Origin: a virus
Virus record (IMG/VR): IMGVR_UViG_3300020176_000008
Location: 38,520-102,519 of that record
Length of the DNA: 64,000 bases
Reading direction: 5' to 3' (one strand)
In this document: piece by piece, positions 47,593 through 55,422 of the stretch
How positions within the stretch are numbered: position 1 is the first letter of the stretch
Layout: every line of letters starts with the position of its first letter
Notes under the pieces: generated by a model
What the model saw: the letters and a program-made list of their open reading frames with translations, nothing else
Database searches by the model: none
What the model was told of the DNA's origin: nothing
Program-made: the position numbers and the translations under genes

Positions 47593-47598
47593 TATAAT
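47593..47598 (+). promoter_or_regulatory. Extended -10 promoter
   Basis: TGATATAAT 20 nt before the ATG at 47618; no good -35. Resembles the extended -10 elements at 44005 and 49559. Confidence 0.45.
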
Positions 47599-47617
47599 GA
47601 GAGGATATCTTATCATT

Positions 47618-47797
47618 ATGTTCAATGATTGGATTAGGTATAATTCAATAGATGATGTAAGCACATTCGTTGCTCTTGCGGCGAATGCATTAAATCGTTC
47701 TCGAGAAGAAATACTTGAGTGCATAGAAGGAGAAATGGCTGATGAAAAAGCTAATAGTATCGATGGCGCTAATAATGGCAACTCTGACGAAGGCTGA
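47618..47797 (+). CDS. Small hypothetical protein
   Basis: 59 residues; I chose the ATG at 47618 because the upstream in-frame ATG at 47597 lies inside the -10 element. Acidic C-terminus (ADEKANSIDGANNGNSDEG). Overlaps the hydrolase gene by 56 nt in another frame, a large overlap that lowers confidence. Confidence 0.45.
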   Translation: MFNDWIRYNSIDDVSTFVALAANALNRSREEILECIEGEMADEKANSIDGANNGNSDEG

Positions 47798-48224
47798 AGC
47801 TTTACCAGAATTTCCACAGTACTCAGTATATACTGAAGAAGATATTACCTGGTTGACCAAGAATATATATTTCGAGGCGGCAAATCAAGCTACTGCAGGA
47901 AGAATTGCAGTAATGATGGTAACTCTTAATAGGGTCTCTCACGATAGGTTTCCGGATAATATTAAAGACGTCGTCACACAAGGAGGCACTAGGTTAAATC
48001 GATGCCAATTCTCTTGGTATTGTGACGGTAAGTCTGATAAGGTTAGAGATTGGGAAGCATTCAACGAGATCAAAGTATTAGTATATACATATATGCAGAT
48101 AGCTAGCAAAATGACTGATATTACTAGTGGTGCAATATATTACCATGCGACGTATGTAAACCCTAAATGGGCTTCAGAAAAGAAAAAGATAATCAGAATC
48201 GGTGACCACATATTTTACAAGTGA
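47742..48224 (+). CDS. SleB-like cell wall hydrolase (Hydrolase_2)
   Basis: 160 residues. Signal peptide MKKLIVSMALIMATLTKAEA, then WLTKNIYFEAANQATAGRIAVMMVTLNRV with the catalytic-type Glu, NRCQFSWYCDG and GAIYYHATYVNPKWA: the SleB/CwlJ lytic-transglycosylase-like family. Exported by Sec, so it could act without a holin. Together with the M15 endolysin and the spike this is the third separate wall-hydrolysing gene. Confidence 0.85.
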   Translation: MKKLIVSMALIMATLTKAEALPEFPQYSVYTEEDITWLTKNIYFEAANQATAGRIAVMMVTLNRVSHDRFPDNIKDVVTQGGTRLNRCQFSWYCDGKSDKVRDWEAFNEIKVLVYTYMQIASKMTDITSGAIYYHATYVNPKWASEKKKIIRIGDHIFYK

Positions 48225-48231
48225 GGATTTT

Positions 48232-48909
48232 ATGAAAAAAACTGCGATGTCAGCTGAGGAAAAAACAGTATTTAATATGCTGAATACAGGTTATATACAA
48301 CCAAAACCTATTGCACAATTCTACGAGTTGTATATTACCGGCGATATTGAAGAGGCTTCCGCGTACATCCCATGGTTCGATATGATTCGTCATGCGGATG
48401 AGGGTGATGTTGTTAAGTTGTACATCAATTCGTATGGTGGTGATTTATTCACTGCGATTCAATTCTTGCGAGTACTATCCGAGACTAACGCGACAGTGAT
48501 TGCTTCAGTAGAAGGTGCTTGTATGAGTGCCGCAACAATGATTTTCTTAGGATGTTCACAATTTGAAGTGACTCCTCATTCAGTCTTTATGTTCCATAAT
48601 TACTCAGGTGGAACATTTGGTAAGGGTGGTGAGATGATCGATCAGTTGCAACATGAACGTAAATGGTCCGAAGGCCTTATGAATGAGATCTACCGCGATT
48701 TCTTGTCACCGGAAGAGATCCAGAACATGTTAAATAACCGTGATTACTGGATGGATGGTATTGAGGTAGCCAAACGGTTAACTCGAAGGAATGACATCCT
48801 GAACGGAAAAACGAAAGCTACTGAAGTGAAAGCTAAGGAAAAACGTAAACCTGCCACCAAAACCGCACCTAAACCTCCGGTTACACCAGTAGATAGTACT
48901 AAAAAGTAA
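48232..48909 (+). CDS. ClpP-like serine protease
   Basis: 225 residues from the ATG after GAGGATT. LYINSYGGDLFTAIQFL, EGACMSAATMIF (Ser99) and HSVFMFHNYSGG (His122) align with ClpP catalytic motifs. C-terminal Lys/Pro tail (KAKEKRKPATKTAPKPPV) unlike host ClpP. In T4-like phages the head protease is gp21; this protein may instead substitute for or modify host Clp proteolysis. Its stop codon lies against the next promoter's dyad. Confidence 0.8.
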   Translation: MKKTAMSAEEKTVFNMLNTGYIQPKPIAQFYELYITGDIEEASAYIPWFDMIRHADEGDVVKLYINSYGGDLFTAIQFLRVLSETNATVIASVEGACMSAATMIFLGCSQFEVTPHSVFMFHNYSGGTFGKGGEMIDQLQHERKWSEGLMNEIYRDFLSPEEIQNMLNNRDYWMDGIEVAKRLTRRNDILNGKTKATEVKAKEKRKPATKTAPKPPVTPVDSTKK

Positions 48910-48953
48910 TACTTTAGTACTATATGTACATTAATCGTATATTGTGGTATAAT
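48908..48953 (+). promoter_or_regulatory. Early-type promoter with upstream dyad
   Basis: AATACTTTAGTACT (48908-48921), 3-nt gap, TGTACA (48925-48930), 17-nt spacer, extended -10 TGGTATAAT (TATAAT 48948-48953). Same compact layout as 2209 and 20404. Drives the 48980 operon leading to genes 33, 59 and 32. Confidence 0.85.
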
Positions 48954-48979
48954 AGTACCATCACAACGATTAATGTACT

Positions 48980-49213
48980 ATGGCAAATATACACTTCCTT
49001 AGAAAGATAGCAGTAGACGAGTTATGGGATACCATGTTCTTTGCTACCGGTCAACGTCCGGTCAAAGAAAAAACCCCTAACTTTTATATCCTGAAAGCCG
49101 ATAACCTTGAGCTGAAGATTCATTCTACTCGCAAGGTTATCGTCAACGGTGACACATGTCGTTCGGTACATGAAGCAAAGTATGTTGTAGCGGAGATCCT
49201 TTCATTATGTTAA
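48980..49213 (+). CDS. Small hypothetical early protein
   Basis: 77 residues, 26 nt after the -10, with no strong Shine-Dalgarno. IHFLRKIAVDELWDTMFFATGQRPVKEKTPNFYILKADN; alpha/beta. Overlaps the next gene by 7 nt. Function unknown. Confidence 0.55.
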   Translation: MANIHFLRKIAVDELWDTMFFATGQRPVKEKTPNFYILKADNLELKIHSTRKVIVNGDTCRSVHEAKYVVAEILSLC

Positions 49214-49548
49214 TTTACACGCATCAACGTTCTAAGAAAAAAGCACGTAAACCCACCGCAGCTCAACGCGAGCTAGCAGCTTCTTGGGATGCTATCATGA
49301 ATACGCATAAGCCCAAAAAACAAGTGGTATCAAAATCCGACTCATGGTCGTATTCTCTAGCGGCACCTCCAGGACGAGCCGCAACTACTAAGCACAAATC
49401 CGTCGATACTGGTGGATTTGCAGCTAAAAAAGAATCTCCAAAATACACGGGCAGTAAAATGATTGGTATTGGAACTTTGCATAAGTCCAACGCCGTACCA
49501 GTATTTTGTGACGAAGAAGCCAAAGCAATGGCTAACATGCGCCGATAA
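49207..49548 (+). CDS. Widely conserved phage protein
   Basis: 113 residues. Basic N-terminus (HQRSKKKARKPTAAQREL) and conserved C-terminus SVDTGGFAAKKESPKYTGSKMIGIGTLHKSNAVPVFCDEEAKAMANMRR, a motif found in phages of very different hosts. Function unknown. Confidence 0.75.
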   Translation: MLIYTHQRSKKKARKPTAAQRELAASWDAIMNTHKPKKQVVSKSDSWSYSLAAPPGRAATTKHKSVDTGGFAAKKESPKYTGSKMIGIGTLHKSNAVPVFCDEEAKAMANMRR

Positions 49549-49558
49549 ATCTTATTTG

Positions 49559-49567
49559 TGATATAAT
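49559..49567 (+). promoter_or_regulatory. Extended -10 promoter for a probable leaderless gene
   Basis: TGATATAAT (TATAAT 49562-49567), then ACACT, then ATG at 49573. Only 5 nt separate the -10 from the start codon, so the transcript should begin at or near the ATG. Confidence 0.6.
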
Positions 49568-49572
49568 ACACT

Positions 49573-49830
49573 ATGAACTACCGTAAAGAACTATCCGAAG
49601 CATTCATTGACCGTGATGCAGTTACATTAACCGAACTTAAGAACAAGCTTGTTGAAGATACCATCTTTTTAGATCAGTGGTTCGATGTCTTCATTGACAA
49701 GTTCTCAGATCTTATGGATACAGAAAAGCAAACTGCTCCAGTATGGAAAAAGTACTACCAACGATTTGATGAGTATAGTGATCTTAAGATTCAATTAAAC
49801 ACAGTGGAATATTATTTACAAAATGTCTGA
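49573..49830 (+). CDS. Small helical protein, probable leaderless gene
   Basis: 85 residues, acidic and helical (YRKELSEAFIDRDAVTLTELKNKLVEDTIFLDQWFDVFIDKF). Lacks a ribosome site, with a -10 immediately upstream. Overlaps gene 33 by 8 nt, so it could control gp33 translation. Function unknown. Confidence 0.6.
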   Translation: MNYRKELSEAFIDRDAVTLTELKNKLVEDTIFLDQWFDVFIDKFSDLMDTEKQTAPVWKKYYQRFDEYSDLKIQLNTVEYYLQNV

Positions 49831-50077
49831 AAATCTAGAAACAGAAGCCGAACAACCATTGTTTAAGAGTGCATCACAGTTTTCAATGTATATTGAGAAG
49901 TCTGCGATAGCAAACCGAATGAGTCACATGGATGCAGTAATACAATATTGTGCTGACAACTATGTTGACCCAGATGATATTAAACACCTAATCAACAAGT
50001 CTCTAAAAGACAAGATTGAAGTTGATATGATTAATGAGAACATGCTACCAAAGCGTGCAACACTAGATATTGAATAA
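49823..50077 (+). CDS. 33: Late transcription coactivator gp33-like
   Basis: 84 residues. FSMYIEKSAIANRMSHMDAVIQYCADNYVDPDDIKHLINKSLKDKIEVDM and a terminal LPKRATLDIE match the phage late-transcription coactivator family (T4 gp33). gp33 binds the RNA polymerase flap and the sliding clamp to activate TATAAATA promoters. Next to gene 59, as in T4. Supports the late-promoter calls in this window. Confidence 0.8.
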   Translation: MSENLETEAEQPLFKSASQFSMYIEKSAIANRMSHMDAVIQYCADNYVDPDDIKHLINKSLKDKIEVDMINENMLPKRATLDIE

Positions 50078-50697
50078 TGGACGGATTTAAAGCATACAAA
50101 TACTTTATGGCGGTGAGGTTACACTTCACTACTGATAAGTATGACGTATTCGAAAGTGGTGGAAGAGTAATGGGCTCTCGATCCACATTCGATAAAAGAA
50201 GGGATCGAGGATTGTTTGAGAAGCTTGCAGAAAAGTTTTCATCAGACAAAGACTTGATTCAGTTCTTTGTTGCTAACTTTGCATACGGTAATAATGGAGT
50301 CGTTTACTCAAGCGAATCACATGACCTATACGAATCTTGGCAAAACAGAAAGCAGTCTATCACACGTAGTTTTGAGGTCGATCTGATCGCACTATCACGA
50401 GTATTGGAGACTGAACGCAAACCATATGAATATTTGTTCGACACGGAAGATTGCTCTCCTCCTTTGTTGAATCTATATTTGAGTAAGGCAATATCATTGG
50501 AGACTATGTCTATCATCAATGATCTAGATCCTTATCTTGACAAATGGGAACCGTTAATCATGTTATGGAAAGACGAATTTAGAATCATTCGAAAAGTTCG
50601 AAAGTTCGTAAAATATAATGAAAATGTGATACAATCAAAATATCAATCATTTAAAGAGGAGTTTTTGGAGCCAGATCATGGGACGCACATACACTAA
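50077..50697 (+). CDS. 59: Helicase loader gp59-like
   Basis: 206 residues, close to T4 gp59 (217). GFKAYKYFMAVRLHFTTDKYDVF and STFDKRRDRGLFEKLAEKF...LIQFFVANFAYGN are conserved in the T4 gp59 N-terminal domain. gp59 binds fork DNA and gp32 and loads the gp41 helicase. Coupled to gp33 (TAATG) and upstream of gp32, the T4 arrangement. Confidence 0.9.
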   Translation: MDGFKAYKYFMAVRLHFTTDKYDVFESGGRVMGSRSTFDKRRDRGLFEKLAEKFSSDKDLIQFFVANFAYGNNGVVYSSESHDLYESWQNRKQSITRSFEVDLIALSRVLETERKPYEYLFDTEDCSPPLLNLYLSKAISLETMSIINDLDPYLDKWEPLIMLWKDEFRIIRKVRKFVKYNENVIQSKYQSFKEEFLEPDHGTHIH

Positions 50698-50878
50698 TCA
50701 ACGCGAATACGATGACCGCGATGCCCCGCGTAAAATTAAGGCAAAGCCACCAAAGCATTCGCGAAATATTTCAGGCAAAGGCATGCGTGTTATAAATAGT
50801 ATGTCAGATGATGATTTCGATTTACAAGAATCAAATGAAACTAATGACAAATACGACGAATATACATCGACAACATAA
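50678..50878 (+). CDS. Small hypothetical protein between 59 and 32
   Basis: 66 residues with GAGGAG upstream, overlapping gene 59 by 20 nt. Basic first half (REYDDRDAPRKIKAKPPKHSRN), acidic second half (SDDDFDLQESNETNDKYDE). It contains a late promoter within its coding sequence. Function unknown. Confidence 0.6.
   Translation: MGRTYTNQREYDDRDAPRKIKAKPPKHSRNISGKGMRVINSMSDDDFDLQESNETNDKYDEYTSTT
50791..50798 (+). promoter_or_regulatory. T4-type late promoter inside the gene upstream of 32
   Basis: Exact TATAAATA, about 100 nt before the gene 32 ATG. T4 gene 32 also has a late promoter, so the location makes biological sense despite being intragenic. Confidence 0.65.
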
Positions 50879-50900
50879 CGTTAATACAAAGGAAAATAAA

Positions 50901-51806
50901 ATGGATATCAATACACTTCGCAAAATGCGCAATTCAGACTTCGGTAAAATTGCTACAGCATTTGATAATGACTCTGGACCAGGCGGTGAAAAGAAGTCAT
51001 ATAAAGACGATCGCTTCTGGAAACTGGAAGCCGATAAAGCAGGTAACGCAACAGCCGTTATCCGATTCCTGCCTCGTCACCAGGAAGATGAACTACCTTG
51101 GGTTAAAGTTTGGAACCACGGTTTCCAAGGACCTACAGGCAAATGGTACATCGAAAATTCCCTTACAACCATTGGTAAAGATGATCCAGTATCAGAGTTG
51201 AATTCACGTCTGTGGAATTCAGGTATTGATTCTGACAAGGATGTTGCACGCAAGCAAAAGCGTCGTTTGCAATATACCGCCAATATCTTGGTTATCTCTG
51301 ATCCTAAGCATCCAGAGAATGAGGGTCAAGTGTTCTTGTTTAAGTTTGGTAAAAAGATCTTCGATAAGCTCATGGATAAAGCTAAACCAACTTTTGAAGA
51401 TGAAGATCCAATCAACGTGTTTGATTTGTGGGAAGGCGCTAACTTTAAATTGCGTATGCGCAAGGTTGAAGGTTATCCTAACTACGATCAATCCACATTC
51501 TCAGAGCCTTGTCCAGTTGCTGATAACGATGAGGATATTCTAGCTGTTGTTAACAAGCAATATGCTCTGAAAGAATTCTTGGATCCAGCAAACTTCAAGT
51601 CTTACGACGAACTATCTAAGAAGTTGCAATCGGTTCTTAATGCCGCTCCTGCTCCAGCAATGACTGCTGAAAGTATGGATGAGGATGAAGCACCATGGAC
51701 TGAGCCTAAGTCTGCACCTATTAATAAGGTCGTGGCTAGTTCTTCCGCTGATGATGACGATGAGGATGCGATGAGCTTCTTTAAGAAGATTGCTCAAGAA
51801 GACTAA
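50901..51806 (+). CDS. 32: Single-stranded DNA-binding protein gp32-like
   Basis: 301 residues (T4: 301), AAAGGAA site. DRFWKLEADKAGNATAVIRFLP, WYIENSLTTIGKDDPVSELNSRLW and RRLQYTANILVISDPKHPENEGQVFLFKFGKKIFDKL match gp32. The acidic, Ala/Pro-rich C-terminus ends DDDDEDAMSFFKKIAQED, as expected for protein-protein contacts. The His-Cys3 zinc ligands of T4 gp32 are absent; the only cysteine is in EPCPVAD. Confidence 0.95.
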   Translation: MDINTLRKMRNSDFGKIATAFDNDSGPGGEKKSYKDDRFWKLEADKAGNATAVIRFLPRHQEDELPWVKVWNHGFQGPTGKWYIENSLTTIGKDDPVSELNSRLWNSGIDSDKDVARKQKRRLQYTANILVISDPKHPENEGQVFLFKFGKKIFDKLMDKAKPTFEDEDPINVFDLWEGANFKLRMRKVEGYPNYDQSTFSEPCPVADNDEDILAVVNKQYALKEFLDPANFKSYDELSKKLQSVLNAAPAPAMTAESMDEDEAPWTEPKSAPINKVVASSSADDDDEDAMSFFKKIAQED

Positions 51807-51810
51807 AAAA

Positions 51811-51836
51811 AAGGGGCCGCAAGGCCCCTTTTTTAT
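51811..51836. terminator. Bidirectional intrinsic terminator
   Basis: 8-bp stem AAGGGGCC/GGCCCCTT (51811-51818, 51823-51830) with GCAA loop, flanked by A8 on the left and T-run on the right. It ends gene 32 on the plus strand and the tail operon on the minus strand, whose last stop is at 51836. Confidence 0.95.
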
Positions 51837-54529
51837 TACCAAGCAGCTTTAGTAATATACTTACCAAACGACTTGTCTTGATTGCGCGTGGTCTTTGACA
51901 TACCAACATTCGTGCTACTATTATTGTTTTGTACATTAGTCGGAGCACTAACTACCACTGCTTGTTGCTGCTTTTTACCTGAAGCTTCAGCATTCTGAGC
52001 TGACGGGGTTGATATATCTGCACCAGGTACTGATGATCTAGACTTGAGTGCATTATCACGTGACCTATCTGCAATATCAGATTGCATTACTTTACTTGGT
52101 GGCTTGATTTCTCCACTTCCCACCTTATCACGATATAACATGTGCGCACGGCTTCTAGCTGCACGTTTGCTAGCTAGTGTAGCACCCTTCTTCTGTTCTT
52201 TATAAAGCTTCTGCCATTCTGGAGTCTTTTCTGCTTCACTTGCGATATACCCAGACATACCAAATGTTTTCGGCCTATTCAGGGTAGAAGTACTTTTTGA
52301 AGCATCACTTGGAGCCGGCTGGACCGCTTCTCGTGTTTCCATTGCGCTATCGGCCTTAGCTTCTTTTTGCATTGAAACTGACTCGTCGCTTTTCTCTTGA
52401 GAGCTTACTGCCTTTTCTGCAGCCTTCTTACCTTTGTACTTAGCCATTGCTTCAGCCCAAGCTTCAGCTTCAGCTTCTCGCGCAATATTCTTGCGTGCTA
52501 TGGTAGACATTCTACCCTTATATTTCTTTGCCTTCTCGTTGATAAGCTCGTTTTTACGCTTCTGGAATTCTTCGTAAGCTTTAGGATCATTTTTACGCAT
52601 GTCAATCGACATTTCAGCGTCACTCATTTCTCCAGATGCGTTAGGCTTCCAGCCAACAGTCTTAGTTCTGCCAGATCCGCCAGACTTACTAACAGCACCA
52701 CCGCTAGCATCAGTTCTAGCAGAGCCAATGGCTTTGCCTAATGCAACGATCTTTTCATTTGGTAATTTGCTGATTGCCTTTAATTGATCTTCGTCAATAT
52801 CTTTAAACTGACGCAATCCTTCTGCAAGAACTGTAATACCTTCACCAGCAGCCTGAACACCTGGACCAACTCTACCGATCTCGATCAGCTGTTCTACTGG
52901 TGATTTCTGACCACCGATTGCAGACAACAATCCGGATACTAAGTTAGTGACGCCTCCCACAGCATTTGCTGCACCAAATGCAACCATTGCAGCTGATAGT
53001 GCAGTCAATCCACCTGCCACGCTAAATAGATTAGATCCATCTACATCATTTAATTTTAGTATATTAGTTGCGAACGTTTCAAAAGCGTCGGCCGCTAGGT
53101 TTGCTGCGTATCCAAATGGTACTAGCGCAACACCTAATGCTCCAATAGCAAGAGCACCGGTAAACATTAATGGAGCTAGTGATCCCATGATAGCTCCTGC
53201 GGCACCTAATGCAGTAATAGATATTGCCGCCTTGCCAAGATCTTCCCATGATAAATCACTGAATGTCTTAAGTGCGGCACCAACTCCATACAAAGCTAAA
53301 GCCATTGCACCAAGTCCTAATGCACCTTTCAGCATCGTACCAATATTTCTACCCATCAGCTCGCCGACAGCAACTAATCCTGCTAATGCAATAGTCGCTT
53401 TTCCAATCGATCCCCAATCGACTTCGTTAAATCCCTTAAGAGCTTTTGATAATACCCATAAAGCACCGGCAAATGCAGCGATACCTGCTGCCGCCTTTAG
53501 CATATTTTTAAAACCACCTTTATCAAAGAAATTATTGAAGCTAGATCCAAAGCCGCCGCCAGATCCACCAGCTCCACCACCCGCTGTGCCCTTTCCACCA
53601 GAACCTCCGCCTTTGGAAATTTCTTCTCCATTAGCAGTCGCGCGAGTATTCTCTTCGATCTTTCCTAACAATGTAATTTGTTCATTGCGCCAGTCAGCAT
53701 GTTCTCTTTCGGCTTCTGCTGCAGACGTCCCCTTTGGACGATCTGTGCCGGGTCCTTTCCAACCTGGTTCAAGACCTCCAGTTTTATTTTCAGTTCCTGT
53801 TTTGTCGCCACGATCAATAAGATCCTTCATTCTAGGATCTGCATTGCTCATCGTATTTGCCAACTCCTGGCGTATTGCTAGGAGTCCAGTCTTACCAATA
53901 TCTTCGTCATTATATCCACGATCCTTTAGCGCTTTAATCTTCTTTTCATTGGCACGCATCTTGCGCGATGTTGCCTGTTGTATTCTAAATTCGCTAGCCG
54001 CTTCAGCTTCTGATTTTGAAGGATCGATCATTTTCTGATCTTTGATGTAATCCAATTTAGACTGTCTACGGTTAAGGGCCGTAGAAATAATACCACCTGA
54101 ATCTCCCTTTACCATGCCGGTTTTATTTGCAAAACCTTTTAGCGTGAAAAAGTCTTTTACATTATCTTTAATTCCGCCAATACGTTCACCAATGGTTTTA
54201 TATTGATCACGACCAAGTGCCGTGCTAGTAATGTTGGCGGCACTACCACTAGTAAGAGCTTTGCCTAAAAACCCAGACTGCTTCTGTGTTTCATTAAGAA
54301 GCTTTCCCATGTTGGTATTGACTTTGTCGAATAAGCCAACTAGTTTTTCCATCTTCGAATTCATGGATATGCTAACCGCAACACCCGCCTGAGTGCTAAG
54401 AAGGCTTTCCCGCTGTTTATTCTCCTGAGCAGAGGTTAGAATGGAATTAGTTTTTGCGGCACGTTGGATGCCGGCAGATCTATCCACAGCAGACAAGCTT
54501 GTTCTTTGCTTTTCTAATAAGGCTTTCAT
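51836..54529 (-). CDS. Tail tape measure protein (gp29-equivalent, putative)
   Basis: 897 residues. Helical N-terminal region, Gly-rich linker around 310-330, a long hydrophobic middle (about 340-560: AAAGIAAFAGALWVLSKAL, GLVAVGELMG, ALGLGAMALALYGVGAAL...) and a Lys/Glu/Ser-rich C-terminal half. The length, hydrophobic central repeats and position after the gp26/gp51 pair fit a tape measure/DNA-ejection protein, although T4 gp29 is only 590 residues. Start codon overlaps the gp51-like stop (ATGA). Last gene of the minus-strand tail operon. Confidence 0.65.
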   Translation of the reverse strand: MKALLEKQRTSLSAVDRSAGIQRAAKTNSILTSAQENKQRESLLSTQAGVAVSISMNSKMEKLVGLFDKVNTNMGKLLNETQKQSGFLGKALTSGSAANITSTALGRDQYKTIGERIGGIKDNVKDFFTLKGFANKTGMVKGDSGGIISTALNRRQSKLDYIKDQKMIDPSKSEAEAASEFRIQQATSRKMRANEKKIKALKDRGYNDEDIGKTGLLAIRQELANTMSNADPRMKDLIDRGDKTGTENKTGGLEPGWKGPGTDRPKGTSAAEAEREHADWRNEQITLLGKIEENTRATANGEEISKGGGSGGKGTAGGGAGGSGGGFGSSFNNFFDKGGFKNMLKAAAGIAAFAGALWVLSKALKGFNEVDWGSIGKATIALAGLVAVGELMGRNIGTMLKGALGLGAMALALYGVGAALKTFSDLSWEDLGKAAISITALGAAGAIMGSLAPLMFTGALAIGALGVALVPFGYAANLAADAFETFATNILKLNDVDGSNLFSVAGGLTALSAAMVAFGAANAVGGVTNLVSGLLSAIGGQKSPVEQLIEIGRVGPGVQAAGEGITVLAEGLRQFKDIDEDQLKAISKLPNEKIVALGKAIGSARTDASGGAVSKSGGSGRTKTVGWKPNASGEMSDAEMSIDMRKNDPKAYEEFQKRKNELINEKAKKYKGRMSTIARKNIAREAEAEAWAEAMAKYKGKKAAEKAVSSQEKSDESVSMQKEAKADSAMETREAVQPAPSDASKSTSTLNRPKTFGMSGYIASEAEKTPEWQKLYKEQKKGATLASKRAARSRAHMLYRDKVGSGEIKPPSKVMQSDIADRSRDNALKSRSSVPGADISTPSAQNAEASGKKQQQAVVVSAPTNVQNNNSSTNVGMSKTTRNQDKSFGKYITKAAW

Positions 54530-54711
54530 TGATTTTGTCTTTCTAGTCGTAGTCGTTCTTCCTCCAGATACTGTAATAATAAGCTTACGTAAATCTCACG
54601 TTCAAAGGGTATCATAGATTCTAATTCTTCCAAACTATATTTATGATACTGCATCATGGCAAACGTACTTTTATAATAGCTTGCCAGCGTTTCATGATAA
54701 AGGTTTATTAA
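54526..54711 (-). CDS. 51: gp51-like segment, reached by -1 frameshift from gp26
   Basis: An open frame of 61 codons (FAMMQYHKYSLEELESMIPF, EREIYVSLLLQYL...) with no usable start codon near its beginning. It lies exactly in the -1 frame relative to the T TTT TTT sequence that precedes the gp26 stop, giving a 298-residue fusion whose junction is F-F-L-I-N-L. T4 gene 51 (baseplate hub assembly) also follows 26. The layout copies the G/GT tail chaperone pair upstream of tape measures. Confidence 0.65.
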   Translation of the reverse strand, partial: LINLYHETLASYYKSTFAMMQYHKYSLEELESMIPFEREIYVSLLLQYLEEERLRLERQNQ

Positions 54712-55421
54712 AAAAAACTGTCGAGCCCTTTTATTACTAGTTCATGGTGGTGATTACATACTGGGCAATCAAATTTGATGTCTTGCTCCAGTTTAGGCAT
54801 GGTTTCAAAGAAACTTTGAATTTTTGCAAACTGATCTTGTGTTAAATTCTCAATGAACTGAACTAGATCCTCTTTTGATTGTTCTTTAGATGCATACACT
54901 GTATCTGAATCATAAATGTATTCGATAGAATCTACGATAATGTCAAAAATTAATTCAACATTTCCTGCATTAAAGTCTTCTGTCTTCTTTAGCATCGCTA
55001 AACCTGGATAGTTCATCTTAACGCCAACACTATCAGATAGCTTAATTAAGCTGACGTGATCGGGATCAAACTTCACGTTTAACTTGGTTAAGTCAATTGG
55101 TATCTGAACCTTGGCTTTGTCATCGTTACATTCGGTGCATGAAAACACCGGTTCAACAACCTCACCAACAGATCTTGCACGTAGTTGGCAAAAGATATAT
55201 TCAATATCAAATACTGCTAAAGTGTCTACATCGAGCTTTTCAAATGTACATGCCCTAATGACAGACTTAATAGTCTCGAGCATAGTACTTGCTTCTTCGC
55301 TCTCTTGAGCAATAAGCAAAGCTTTTTCTTCCTTCACAAGGAAAGGTCTGAATTTAATCTTTTCCTTTGTGGATGGTACAGTCAATTCGTACGTTGGGGT
55401 GTTTATAATAGGTAAAGCCAC
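54708..55421 (-). CDS. 26: gp26-like baseplate/tail assembly protein
   Basis: 237 residues. Matches the T4_baseplate (gp26) family: PTYELTVPSTKEKIKFRPFLVKEEKALLIA, RACTFEKLDVDTLAVFDIEYIFCQLRARSVGE and two CxxC zinc knuckles (FSCTECND and FDCPVCNHHHE). T4 gp26 acts in hub assembly. The gene ends on a slippery T7 followed by TAA, so part of the product is likely extended by the gp51-like frame. Confidence 0.85.
   Translation of the reverse strand: MALPIINTPTYELTVPSTKEKIKFRPFLVKEEKALLIAQESEEASTMLETIKSVIRACTFEKLDVDTLAVFDIEYIFCQLRARSVGEVVEPVFSCTECNDDKAKVQIPIDLTKLNVKFDPDHVSLIKLSDSVGVKMNYPGLAMLKKTEDFNAGNVELIFDIIVDSIEYIYDSDTVYASKEQSKEDLVQFIENLTQDQFAKIQSFFETMPKLEQDIKFDCPVCNHHHELVIKGLDSFF
54711..54717 (-). 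other. Slippery heptamer for -1 ribosomal frameshift
   Basis: Minus-strand T TTT TTT read as AGT-TTT-TTT-TAA; a -1 slip gives TTA-ATA-AAC into the 61-codon gp51-like frame. AAAAGGG lies 8 nt upstream, placed like the stimulatory Shine-Dalgarno of E. coli dnaX. The stop codon directly follows the site, a common stimulator. Confidence 0.7.
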
Positions 55422-55422
55422 A

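Noticed and set aside
52947-54038. A 363-codon open frame on the plus strand within the tape-measure gene
   Set aside because: It is antisense to a clear 897-residue coding frame, has Ala/Pro/Ser-biased composition caused by reverse reading of Gly/Ala codons, and no ribosome site. A shadow.
54700-54711. An independent start (ATA or TTA) for the gp51-like frame
   Set aside because: No ATG, GTG or TTG is available before the conserved part, while the slippery T7 fits exactly; frameshift is the simpler explanation.
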